Assembly: GCA_033030425.1 (NCBI GenBank)
Contig: JAUFSD010000015.1
Coordinates: 558,001-622,000 of the forward strand
Source of the DNA: Verpa conica
Lineage: Eukaryota; Ascomycota; Pezizomycetes; Pezizales; Morchellaceae
Reading direction: 5' to 3'
DNA length: 64,000 nucleotides
Every line of letters starts with the position of its first letter. Within the stretch, counting starts at the first letter, position 1. Of this stretch, positions 15,300 to 27,082 are shown in pieces. Both the position numbers and the translations under genes were made by a program. Below the pieces are notes generated by a model. It saw only the letters and a list, made by a program, of their open reading frames with translations. It was not told the DNA's origin and did no database searches.

Positions 15300-16385
15300 A
15301 TGTCTTTAGGAAGAACCTTCGAGTTGTCTACAGGAGCAAAAATTCCTGCAGTTGGGTTTGGTACCTTTGCGAACGAAGGTTCTAAAGGTGAATCCTATAC
15401 AGCTTGCACTGTCGCTTTGAAGGCCGGATATAGGTATTGTTCCATCCAGATATGTCAAGTTATTGAGAGACTGACACGGATAATACAGACATCTCGACTG
15501 CGCATGGTTCTATCAAAATGAAGGCGAAATCGGCGATGCAATCCAGGATTTCCTGAAAGAAAGCAACGGTACTGTCAAGCGAGAAGATATTTTTATTTGC
15601 ACAAAAGTGTGGAACCACCTTCATGAGCCCGAGGAAGTGAAGTGGTCTCTCGAGGATTCATTAAAGAAGCTCAAACTTGATTATGTGGACTTGTTCCTGA
15701 TCCACTGGCCCATTGCGGCTGAGAGAACTGATGACTATAACCCCAAGATCGGACCGGATGGAAAGGTATACTACCTCTAATTTGCCCTTATTATGATAGA
15801 ATCCGAGGACTAATAATACTTCACCGATAGTATGTGATCAAGAAAGAGCTCACTGAGAACCCAGAGCCTACTTGGCGAGCAATGGAGGAGCTCTACTCTT
15901 CCGGTAAAGCTAAAGCTATTGGCGTTAGCAATTGGACTATTCCTCGCCTTCAAAAACTCCTCAGCTTTGCAAAAGTCAAGCCTCACGCCTGTCAAGTCGA
16001 GATTCATCCGTTCCTACCTAACGAAGACCTCCTCAAATTTGCCAAGGATAACGATATTCTCCTCGTCGCGTACTCCCCACTCGGCTCACAGAATCAAGTC
16101 CCAACTACAGGAGAGAGGTTATCAGAGAACCCGACGTTGATCGCCGCCGCCGAGAAAACAGGCCATACGTTGGCGCAAACCCTTATCTCATGGGGTATAA
16201 GGAGAGGCTACTGTGTGCTGCCTAAGAGTAGCAACCCTGCAAGGATTGAGAGCAATTTCCAGGATTACAATATGAGTGACGATGACTTTAACGCTATTAA
16301 TAGAGTTGCGAAGGGGAGACATACCCGTTTTGTAAATATGAAGGATACCTTTGGGTACGATGTTTGGCCTGAGGAGTCAGCGTAG
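15300..16385 (+). CDS. Aldo/keto reductase (AKR) family oxidoreductase
   Basis: Three exons: 15300-15433, 15489-15765 and 15831-16385, giving 321 aa, the usual AKR barrel length. The enzyme would reduce aldehydes or ketones with NADPH in the cytosol. The catalytic tetrad is visible: Asp in HLDCAWFY, Tyr in FYQNE, Lys in ICTKVWN and His in DLFLIHWP. The cofactor-site motifs IGVSNW, VEIHPF and LLVAYSPLGS follow, and LPKSSNPARIESNF near the C-terminus is the NADP-binding loop. The sequence most resembles fungal glycerol dehydrogenase/GCY1 or xylose-reductase-like AKRs. The exact substrate cannot be stated. The start is the ATG giving MSLGRTFELSTG; codons further upstream lack an ATG. It converges with the GMC oxidoreductase gene. 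Confidence 0.94.
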
Positions 16386-17137
16386 CTGTAAGGGATGAGT
16401 CAGATGGAGTTTAGATATAGTCTTATGAAGGTTATTGATAGTTTTCATAGCTATAAAAAATTTATTATTATTATCGTTATATAAAGTATGTTGTACGTGT
16501 TTTCCACATAGTAGCATCATTGTCTCTCACTCGTTGAGGTTTCACAACGCATATTATGACTTTCTAGGAAGTTATAGCCAGTTACCCATACCTACCTGAA
16601 ACAGAGTTCGTGCTCAGACCCTGGGTTTTATAGACGGTCGTTCTTTAAGAATGTACAGTCAGGTTCAAAACGAACCTACATCTTAGCGGCGGGCTGAATG
16701 TATGATACAACTAAAAAGATTATCACTCATGCCCAGGGTTATATTTTAGGTTAAGGGATATAAAGCTCAAAGCGGGTACTAGTGCCGAGGCTCCGCACTG
16801 GTTAGTCTATAGTCATCACTTCATACATATTATGTCTCCAATCACTAGCTAGACGGTAATACGGGCCGGTAATAATGATCTACAATCAAATTTCAAGTGA
16901 GACAATTAATGATTATTCTCGTCTCCCGGGCAACATTGACACCGGATAGGTACGAGATAACGCTCGCTGTATATTATTGACTATAGCTACTATTTGACTA
17001 TTTTGCTTCTTGGTTCCATATTTCCTTGTCCTCTTATATATATTGACCTTTTGATATTCGACTATTGAATATATTATACTTCCATTCTACAGCCAAAAAA
17101 TGGGACAAAAAGTACGCTTAGATATGTGTAATCCTGT
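16386..17137. other. Convergent intergenic region
   Basis: About 750 nt between the stop codons of the reductase (+) and the GMC oxidoreductase (-). Both 3' untranslated ends should lie here. No reading frame or repeat of note was seen. Confidence 0.6.
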
Positions 17138-19579
17138 TTATCCTCGAGCTTTAATAATATCCGCAGCCTTTGTCCCATAAGTTAGTCAAAAAATAGCAAC
17201 GAAGAGGGACAGAACACATAACCATACCTTTTCAGCAACGGCATAGACAGTAGAAGAAAGATGGGTAGCAGGGATCAAAGGCATGATAGACCCATCTACG
17301 ATACTCAAATTAGAGACTCCATAGACACGCAATTTCGAATCAACAACACCACCATGCTCCCGCTTCATCATAGGACATGTACAACTAGGATGTGCTAAGG
17401 TAGGCACGGTGTTGGCTTTGATAGCCCCTATTATCTCCTCGTCGGTTTGGAGAATAGGATCAGGATTAATAATAACGGGTGCCAGCGATGTAAGTGCAGG
17501 CATAGTGAGGACCTTTCTGACAGTTTTGACCATCTCGACAAAGATTTGCAAGTCGACAGGGTTTGAGAAGATTCGGTAGTCAACAACAGGGTTGGCGAAT
17601 GGGTCGGTTGTATTGATATAGATCGACCCACGGCTGAAAGGCTTCTGGAGTGAAGCACCTGTGCCTGCCGAAGCACTGAAAGGACTCTCGTGGATAGCAA
17701 CACGTCCTGATTTCAGGTAGGATGTAAGAAGCTTGGACTGTATTTTGTAGCCATCGATTACAGTCTGGTCGATACCACCAGGTAGGTATTCAGCCGGATC
17801 CTGGTGGTTGATATCATCTACGAAATTCTGGACTTGAGTTTGGTTTGCGATATCGGAAAGTTTGAGAAAAGCAGCGGCAGTCCCAAAACCATTCGAGTAA
17901 GGCCCTGATTATTAGAGTGCGATTAGCTAAGCACGATTATTTAGAGAACCGCTTAACCTTAGAACCCTGAAATATGTTGACTTGCAACCTCAAGTTCACG
18001 AAAATTAAATACTTAGATTATTCTTACCTGTGCGTGTAGATCTGTACAGTTCTAGCATCTCAGCGGCATATGTTACATTACTTGTAAGGTTTCCCGGACT
18101 CGGGTTAAGATCATTGGTAACTAAAAAGAGTCAATAAAATTCAGTATAAATAGGGAGTCTACGACAGTCTCCCAAAAACTGCGGGAAAGCCTACATGTAG
18201 CAGCAACGTAATAAGTTGGATGATCTTGGAAGTTCTCCCCCACCCCGGGGAGATCAGAAACAACAGGAATCCCCAGGCCTTTGAGAAGAGCCTTAGGGCC
18301 GATGCCAGATAATTGTAGGATTTGAGGAGTATGTCCTGACCCTGCTGCCAGAATTATCTCTTTTTTTGCCGATACAGTTGTGACCTTGTCAGTACGACTA
18401 GCGGAGAACTTCTCAGGTAAGCTTCTAAAACCTCAAGAACCTATCCTTCACATAGGTAGCACTGTGGATTTATATTTACCATTACACCAGTGGCCTTCTT
18501 TCCCTTTATTACCAACTTGGTCACGGTTTGGCCGGTCAAGAGGTGAAGATTCGGCCTGCCCTTGACGGGTTCATAGTGTGCTGTTCTAGCATAAGACCGT
18601 GTACGGGTGACTGGGTCGATCGAATCTGAAAAAAGGAAGGCGCCGATAGCTTCACCATTTGTGCCATCTTTAGGGTGCTTGACTCCAAATTGCTCCCAAG
18701 CTTTGAAAAGGTACTCTTTAAATAAAAAAATATAAGCTCTTATTATTCTTAACCGTAGGTGGAAGAGCCCTCCCGTGTATGTACTTACTCATAGCAGGGT
18801 AGTAGTATATCGGCATAGAAGACTTTACAGGGCCTTTGAACCCGTGCGCTTTGGCATCATACTGGATCCCCCAGGCTTCGGCTATATCAGGTGGTGACGG
18901 AGTAAATGTTTCACTCTATAGATTTAGACAGTTCTAAGTTCATGACTAAAATGATATCGGTCCACTGAAGAGCTTACCTTTTTGAAGTAGGGAAGCAGCC
19001 CTTCCCAGCCCCAGCCCGGGTTTCCTAACTCTTCCCACAGGTCATAGTCGCCTCGCGAGCCTCTGTCGAAAGCCTGGCCATTTACTACAGTACCTCCACC
19101 AACGACGTGTGCAGCTAGTAAGCCATATGTGCGATTATTTATTCCAACTTGGGGTTCGCATGTTATGTTGTACATGTACTTTTTTCCGGTACCACCCGCA
19201 AGACCAGGGATCAGAACAGCGTCCTCTTGATCGTCGCTGTAAGTTTATTATTAGAAAGGTATGAGATAAAAGGATTGGCTAGGGGACTCACAGATTGCCT
19301 GCTTCAATAACAAGTACCGTTTCTACTCAAAACAAGGCCATGTGAGTTATAGAAAAAAAGTCAACAGTTTTTTGCTGTCAGTGGAGTCTTACTACGTGCA
19401 TCCTCGGTCAACCTGTTTGCAACAGTAAGTCCGCTCGTACCACCTCCAACCACAATGTAATCGTAGGATGAGAGAAGTGACGTATCGCGACCAACAATAT
19501 TTACGCTGTCAAATGGTACAGCCAAGCCTACAGCCACCAACGAAAGAACTGGCACTAAACCAGTAGTTAGTTGAGCCAT
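17138..19579 (-). CDS. Secreted GMC-family FAD oxidoreductase
   Basis: Nine exons on the minus strand: 19579-19393, 19322-19292, 19236-18978, 18915-18789, 18715-18480, 18408-18195, 18120-18028, 17904-17228 and 17167-17138, giving 617 aa. GMC enzymes oxidise alcohols or sugars, typically to H2O2 and aldehydes or lactones. Residues 1-23 form a signal peptide ([14 protein letters not shown]), so the enzyme is probably extracellular. FAD-binding motif [17 protein letters not shown] is near residue 43. GMC signature 1 is [13 protein letters not shown], signature 2 is [18 protein letters not shown], and the C-terminus is [16 protein letters not shown]. The active-site segment reads HPSCTCPMM where most relatives have HPxGT. 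Several NxT/S sites suggest glycosylation. The boundary of intron 5 (18409-18479) is the least certain. The subfamily (aryl-alcohol, glucose or other) cannot be assigned. Confidence 0.93.
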
Positions 19580-21230
19580 TATAACCAATAGTTGTAATAT
19601 AGAGTATATTCCTATGAAATGATGTAGCTATAAGGTAAAAAGAAAAGGGGGGCTGCGCTGGGTCAGTATATAGTGCTTTTTATACTCGATCAATACTTTA
19701 CAGCTTTAATACCCAGGGCCCTAGTTTGCACCGACCCACTTACAATCTTATACAATGTCTCAAAGACATTGAGGGACCAACATGGTATAAATCTTTGGGA
19801 TAGGGGGGGTACACTGTACGTTCAGGAGCCTAATTGAACGCCGCTCATTTACAGTAACCCCAATACTTAAGAGTGGGACCAACTATTATAGCCGACACCC
19901 AAGGAAGGAAGGAAGGACGATCATATACTATAGTAGTTTATGAGAAGATATTAAATAATACCTAGTATGGAATAGGACTACCGCAGCAGCCCTGTTCTGT
20001 ACCACCATACGAGCCTCTACCCGCGCTTTTTTCACCGAAGTGTCGACTAACTATAGTTATCGTCTCTTGTCCCACACAGCACGGACAGCCTACTCGATTA
20101 ATTGATTCTGGGTCCCCTCAATTATGGATTGATATCCGACAAAAGATCCTAAGCACAATCGAGGCGAGCAGTCACTGCTCAGTTACTACACTTAAGATCA
20201 AAATAGCTTCCGCCTAGCTCTAATTCCTATATAATGAAAGCTGAGGCGGGTTTGGCGATGAATGAATGAATGGATTTATCATAAGTACATGCAACCCTAA
20301 GGTTATGGTACCCGCGGGTTTGGCGATACGGTAGTGTAATATTTATAAGACATCTCTCCTCTATGCTATAACAGTACTACATGTAATCACATGTAGTAGA
20401 TGCCCTAAAAAGACATATAGAGCTAGAGGTAGGAGGTTTGATATTAGGCAGGCTCCCTATTAGAATAACCCGTCAATAGTGTGACCCTCGCAAAATTCCA
20501 ATAATTTATCAGCTACAAAACAGATCCTAAAGCACCAAAGATATCTAGCTCCACCCAGTTTATTATTCACCTAAGCTATACTGTCTGCTGGGTAGACTTA
20601 TTTCCTTAGAAACCAAAAACCAATGGTATTTGATGATGGACGTGGGCAAGAATGGACATGCCATAATCACAAAACATCACTCGCAGCTAAGATATAATTT
20701 ACTAGTGAGATCACCCCCGTACTTTGCCGGCTCTCCACTGTGCTATTGAGGCACCTTACTGTAGTTTATATTATCAGCAGGCTTATGAAGTCGCTTAGTA
20801 AGTATCTGATACTATAGAGAGAAGATAGGATGCATGAGAGATATTATAGTAGATGATCTATTATGCGTATACTGAGGTTATAATATTGACCTCTTTGTCC
20901 GCATAGATCATGCCCCTAGGCATAGCATAAATGAGTCGAGTGTCATCAGCAATCGCCTAGAAAAGATGTAGATAAATAACATACCTATACATACTATATA
21001 GTAATACAGAAACAAAGAAATCTCAATAGACCTATGTTGCTGTAACGTTTATGTCCTAGACAATATTACAGACCGCGCGAGAATCTATGGAATTGCTAGT
21101 ATTATGCACACTGTCTATATATATGTATATAGTATACTCCCCTAATTTCTATTATTCCCCCCTCCATCATAAGTACTTGATGAGGGAATAAAGTACCACA
21201 ATATCTATAATATTTATTTATATACTAGTA

Positions 21231-21297
21231 TAGTCTCGTGCCCAGCTCCTACGGTGCTGCGTAGAAAAAGCAACCATTGGAGCTGAGCCCGAGACTA
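21231..21297. mobile_element. Fold-back MITE-like element, copy A
   Basis: 67 bp bounded by imperfect terminal inverted repeats: the left end TAGTCTCGTGCCCAG pairs with the right end ending in CCGAGACTA. The interior contains TACGGTGCTGCG, which occurs in reverse complement in the copy at 52616-52676, so the two are related and inverted relative to each other. No clean target duplication is visible here; the copy may be old. Confidence 0.6.
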
Positions 21298-23283
21298 ACA
21301 TCTAGCGGCAATAAGCCTCCGGATGCGTACTGAGGTAGCCTTGGCGTATTCTGAGGCTTTTATCCATGTCTCTAGGCTATATATAGAGTAATAACTTTTG
21401 TATAAAAAATCAGACCCCAAACACTACGGAAAGGGGGTTTATTTACATGGATAACTTTAGCTTTACTCAAGTACTGAGGCATATATCTACTTTATAGATC
21501 TTTTTAGGTATATCTCTTCTATACACCCACTTTAATGTGCAAATTTCATTATAAAAAATACCCCCTAATTCAGTAGATTAGGCCTAAAAGTAAAGCGTTT
21601 ATCAGTATGATGTGGGGGGGGGTTGGTAGCTTTTTATAGCTCTAAATATACCTAAATACATGTAACTATGCTACAACACATCAAAACCCCAATACATGAA
21701 TGACCCCTCATAAGGGAACTCTCTCAAATATCATTGGTGCTATGAACTATTTCACCAACTAAAACATGTCTCACGGCATCCGGAGAAATTTTTTATTTTT
21801 TATTAGTTTTTGTTCTGTTACTCGTGCCCTGATAAGGCAATACTCTTATAGCACAGACCCTCATAAGGCGAGTATGCGATCGAAATCTTCCCCTATCGGC
21901 TTCATGTCCCATAATCTACTTAAGCCTAGGGAAAGCTGATCGGCTCTATATTTCAAATTTACTCTTTTTTTTATTATTATCGGACAGCTCTCTCTTTCAG
22001 CTCGCACGTCTTTAGCCGGGGTCACTAGTGGAATCAGTGTCTAGTCTCTCCTGTCAGCCTTTGTGTTCGTCCATCAAAATGTAGATAGGAGATTCAACGT
22101 TTATAACTAAGTAACCGAGAGAGATGCAACACACAAAATAGGAAATTGAATATGGACGGAGTAGGGAGTTGGCTAGTATGAACTGTGTAAACTACTGGTC
22201 AGCCCCTAGGGACAGACTTAGCTCTCACTTAGTAAGCTTATGACTTTATCACCTAGCATTCGAAATTTTAGATTTTATTGCCTTTTCTAAGAACATTTTT
22301 ATTTAGCAACATCCTTATAACCCTAGTGAAAGAATACTCCCTGGGTGCAGGGGTAATTGAGGAAAATTGATACATGTACTCTGCCGATATGATTTGGCGC
22401 GGGCAGATGTGGACAACTAGGGAAATATTGTTTTTCATCTTGGCGTTGTCCCTTGCTGATCTGTTTCATATAAAGTTCATCGCGCAATTACATTAAAGTG
22501 TATGTGCGGCAACATACAGAGGACTCCGGAGAGGCCTCGGGGTTCGTGCAAATGTCAAGTCAAAGGGATGTAGATCGATAGATTGGCAGAGCCTATCGAA
22601 ATAGTATTGTATCTGTATAGAGAAGGAGATGAGGGAGGTTCCTTGCAATATACATAGGACAGCTTAGATATCACCTAGGATTCGGCTCTAAGAAAGTGAG
22701 AAACGCTCACGAGGCTGTCTCAAACTACAGAGGTTTCTTCGCGGTGGTAAGTTTAAGGGATACACACACACAGATAACGGTACTCAATTCTACGCATCAG
22801 ACATCAAACACAAATTCAACCCTTCCCGCGACTCCGAAATGGTCCCGAGTGACTGGATCCTGAGGGTGTTCGTAATACAATACGCATCTATCGGTCCGAA
22901 AGAGGCATTGGCCGGGATGTTCTTTAGAGACTGGACAGGCTGAAGCTCCAGATGAGGATTACGAGGGGTAAAGGAGCTGCAGGAGGCTTGGCACCCGGGG
23001 GTGAGCTTTGGATAACGTTACCCATTGGAACATCATCATTCATTCCAGAATACATGTAGAATATCCAGACACAGCCGTCATTGGGCCCAAGTCTCTAATA
23101 CAGGACCCAGATACACAGAGGAAGAGGAGAGAGAGACATACAGAGACATACAGAGAGAGGAAGCTCCCCTCCTTCCCCCTCCCTGTCTCGCCTCATCCTC
23201 CCCCACCACTCCCTAGCATCAACCAAACACCAAACACAAAAGACCGAGTAACCCATTAATCCAACCATATCTACCACCATCTT

Positions 23284-23340
23284 ACACGCACACGCATATA
23301 CGCACACGCATACGTACATACATACATACACCCACATACC
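23284..23340. repeat. CA/TA-rich microsatellite in leader
   Basis: Imperfect ACGCACACGCATA and CATA tetranucleotide repeats, 50-105 nt upstream of the ankyrin-DIL start codon, probably within its 5' untranslated region. Confidence 0.7.
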
Positions 23341-23389
23341 CGTCACTCTCTATTCTTATATCAACCCCCTCCCTTCCCTCCTCAATCTA

Positions 23390-26227
23390 ATGGACTTAGG
23401 TGATCCACACGACGGCCTTGACATCGGCTCAAAACCTCCAAGAGTACTCCCTCCAGACCTCCCAAAATCTCTAGACGACCGCCAGCGGACCCCCCCACTC
23501 ACTACCGAGACCGAAGTCTACGACGCCTGGCAAGGTGGGATGACCTCCGATTCGAAGCCTTCCCCGTATTCTCGCGAATTCTACCTTCCCTATGACCAAG
23601 ATAATTTTTACTCTTCTTTCACTCCCCCTGCTTCCGCTTCTTCCTCTCCCGACGATGCCAGACGCAAGCCTAGGAATATGATGATGACCAGTAGTACTGA
23701 CGGAGCGATGATGCCCCATCTTCGATTTACAGGTGAGCCTCAATTCATCACTGCACCAGTGCCCGCGAGGTTAAACTTCAACCTCGATCCGGATTTCGAC
23801 GATGACGACGATGACGTGAAGGGAATTGCCGATAGCGATACACGCCTTGTTTCTATGCTGGCCGCACAGGCCGCTTTTAATGATGGTTCGGGGTTGGAGG
23901 ATGAGGATGAGATCGCCGGGAATTCAAATCTCTCGGATAAGGAAAAAACGGACCACCTACAGCGGGCACTCAACATGGCGGCTAGCAACGGGGATGAGGC
24001 GAAGGTAAAAAGAATACTAGAAGGGAAGGGAAAGCAATATATCGACGTCAATGCACCAGATGAGGAGGGGACTAGTCCATTAATATACGCGAGTTGTTTC
24101 GTAAGTTCTGCTTTTTTTTAAATAAAAACTTTCTACCTCGGAACCCCAATGGACATATTGGGCAATGGCTGAGTTTTTGCTTTTCTGGGATTTTGCGATA
24201 GGGACATGAAGATGTTGTTTCTGCGCTTTTGGACGCCGGTGCAAATGTAGACCAACAGGATAGACATCAGTGGAGCTCGTTGATGTGGGCTATGACGAAC
24301 CGGCATAAAGGGATTGCAAAGCTATTATTAGACCATGGAGCATCACCAGAGATCAGGAGCTCATCAGGAAGGACGGCCTTCGATTTCATGCCGCCGAATA
24401 GCGAGATGTCGGACTATTTGCACGAGAGTGGGTATATCGGCTCGGCGGGGGTCAGCGATGACTTCTACGATACAGGGCTGGCACAAGATAGGTTCGAGGA
24501 GGAGATGGCAGAAAATGAACTGAAGAGGCGGATGATGATGGAGAGTGCTATCAATCTTGAGGTGGACCTGTCGAGTTTGGGACTAGATGAGCAGCAGGAG
24601 GTGAGTTTACGGATATCCGGATATGGGCTCAACACAGAGCCTAGTTGACGTATAATAGCTACCCGAGGAAGAGGAGGAAGAGGAAGGTCAGGAATTTGTG
24701 TGGGATCGGTGCCTGAATGATCAAATGTTTGTGTTTCAGGAACATGAATTAAATCGAATGCTGGATGTCGTCATCACAAATATGTTACCGCAACGATCAC
24801 CCAGTCAGAAGCCCATCCCCGCGAATGTGCTCTTTCTGAGCGCCCGGTACGCCCACTACCACAGCTCCCAGGAGCTCCTCTCCCGGCTACTCCTCTCAGC
24901 AATGGAAAAGATCAATAACGTAGTAGAGCGACATCAATGGGACATGACAATCCTCGCATTTTGGATCTCTAATGCAACCCTTCTCCTCCATTACCTCAAA
25001 AAAGATGCCGGTCTTGTAGGTGCAACAATAAACTTCCAACAAAACCTCTCAGAACTCATCAACGAAATCTTCATTCTCATCATTCGAGATGCCGAACGGA
25101 GAATGGACCGAGTCCTCGACCAAGCTATGCTTGACCACGAAACAATTCCTGGGTTCGAAGATGTTCATTTCCAGAACGAATGGCGGCTTTTTAAAACTAA
25201 GAGAAAATCCCCCGAGCCAGCAGGAGAACGACGTTTTCGCCCCCCCTCTCCAAAGCAACGCGCGAAGCCGAGTCCAAGGAATATCACATCTTTGCTATCA
25301 TCAACACTTTTTGTGTTGGACCTGTACGATATTCACTCAGTGATCATCTCCCAGGTCCTCGGTCAACTATTCTATTGGCTCGGTGCAGAACTCTTCAATC
25401 GCATCATGTCAAACCGCAAATATCTCGCGCGAACAAAAGCGATGCAGATCCGCCTCAATGTCTCCACACTAGAAGACTGGGCTCGCACAAATAACCGTCA
25501 GCCGGAGCACTATGAATCTGGTTCACTCACGACAAGTGGCGAGAACACGATCGAGGCTGCACGGCGACACTTGGTACCGGTCATCCAACTACTCCAGTGG
25601 CTCCAATGCTTCACATCCCTTGGGGAGGATTTCAGCGCACTCCAGTCCACAACACAGCAGTTCACCCGGCTCAACCCGCAGCAGCTTCTCCACGCAACGA
25701 AGAACTACCGTCCCGAGGTTGGCGAGAAGACTTTAAATCGTGAGGGAATGAAGTTCCTTGTCGGATTGAACATGGCATTCTTCGATACAAAAGCTCGCCG
25801 AAAATCTCGTAGCGTATCTGTATCAACCACCAACACACCTACGGCCAGTCGCTCCCCGAACCCGACCCCTACTACTCCCACTTCGCGCCCCACCTCCACG
25901 CTCTCTCCATCAACAAAAACCCCACCCTCTATCACGACTACATCCCCAGGTGGCTTCCACACCTCTGAACCAGCAGAGGAAGATGAAGATGATAATAACG
26001 CCCCGGAGAATTTACTGCTAGATCCTGCACTCATGCTACCATTCTCATTACCAACGAGTACAGACATGCTATTGAGCTACGGCGCAGGACTAGGCGGCAC
26101 CAACAGAGAGCGGGAGAAAAAATACCAGCCAAGCGTCCCACCAGAGTATCTAGCCAAGCTAGACTTTGGGCAAGGCCGGAGTAATGGTGTCAATGCGTTT
26201 GGCAAAGGGTGGGATGATGAGGATTGA
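23390..26227 (+). CDS. Ankyrin repeat and DIL (dilute) domain protein
   Basis: Three exons: 23390-24100, 24202-24600 and 24659-26227, giving 892 aa. Residues 1-200 are proline/serine-rich, with an acidic run (FDDDDDDVKG). Ankyrin repeats occupy ~205-310 (LNMAASNGDEAKVKRIL, GHEDVVSALLDAGANVDQQD, HKGIAKLLLDHGASPEIRS). After an acidic linker (EEEEEEEGQ), residues ~390-720 form a DIL domain, the cargo-binding fold of class V myosin tails, seen as LLLSAMEKINNVVE, LILIIRDAERRM-like helices and SVIISQVLGQLFYWLGAELFNRIM. The C-terminal ~130 residues are threonine/serine/proline-rich. Fungi encode a conserved protein with this order and no motor domain. Its role is presumably as an adaptor in vesicle or cytoskeletal traffic, which is inference. 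Confidence 0.92.
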
Positions 26228-27082
26228 CAACGAAAGAAAACAGCATGGGAGGTGGTGTAGACATGGCAGGAATGGGTGTGAAAATGGGGTTTCTTGTTTT
26301 TATTTTACTTTCTCCCTTTGTCTTTTTTCTAGTGCGAAGAAAGAAGGAGAAACGATCGATTACACACTCTTTTATTCTTTATTCCTCTTATCCTTGCGGG
26401 CTCTTTTCTCCGGTTTATCGCTACAGGAATGCATCTATATATTTCTTTGTTTTTAGGGTGGACATTATAAGTGAGGGATATTTATAATGCGAATACTAGG
26501 TATGAATTTATAACTCACAATTAGAGGTTTTGGTTAAGTATTGATGGTCCACAGAACGGAAAAGAAAGTCCTAATAACACGAGTGATATGCTATGAACAT
26601 AGGACATACCAACCCATAACTACCGGGTAGAAAACAAAAGGAGTCTCTATCACGAACCTAGCATTAAACTAGCTCCAGCTATATATAGGCCAACTGTCCC
26701 TCCAAAAAGCTAGTCCCTTAGTCGTAGTGAGAGCCTGAACCTACATATTTGCACCTATGCCAAGGTCATTACTCCAGGCTCTTGCACCATATTATAAATA
26801 TGAGGTTTTCAAAAACTTACAGGTTACTTCTATGTGGTTAAGAAGATCTTCTTGATCTCCCAAATATGAGTCACTATCGGTAAATAGTGATGTCATCTTC
26901 GTATTGAAACATAGATTATCACTCGCCATAGGTATATACCTCATATCCACCCTGGTTCTTATCTAGTTGCCTATTTAAGCCTCTATTTTTGATCTTTAGC
27001 TTGATATAAGGTGAGGCTACCCCGCATATTATAAAAACACGCCAACCTCCATATCCAAAACTAGGCAACAACAGAGAGAAAC
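26228..27082. other. Intergenic, no gene recognised
   Basis: About 850 nt between two plus-strand genes. The first ~250 nt are T-rich and likely the 3' untranslated region of the ankyrin-DIL gene; the last ~100 nt should be the promoter and leader of the next gene. Overlapping small frames have no features. Confidence 0.6.

Larger units (their letters stand above)
19580..23389. other. Stop-rich gene desert, probable decayed repeat DNA
   Basis: From 19589 to 23007 there is no ORF of 60 codons in any frame. The DNA is rich in TA, TATA and CTAG steps, with short local repeats and GAATGAATGAATG near 20262. It includes the promoter of the GMC gene (TATA-like element near 19675) at the left and a leader with CA/TA microsatellites at the right. 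Repeat-induced point mutation of old transposons would give this look, but that is inference. One small fold-back element is annotated separately. Confidence 0.55.

Noticed and set aside
15300..19579. Biosynthetic gene cluster made of the aldo/keto reductase and GMC oxidoreductase
   Set aside because: No backbone synthase, regulator or transporter lies nearby; two convergent redox genes are not enough.
19580..19588. Upstream extension of the GMC protein
   Set aside because: It would need a TTG start; the ATG at 19579 begins a good signal peptide.
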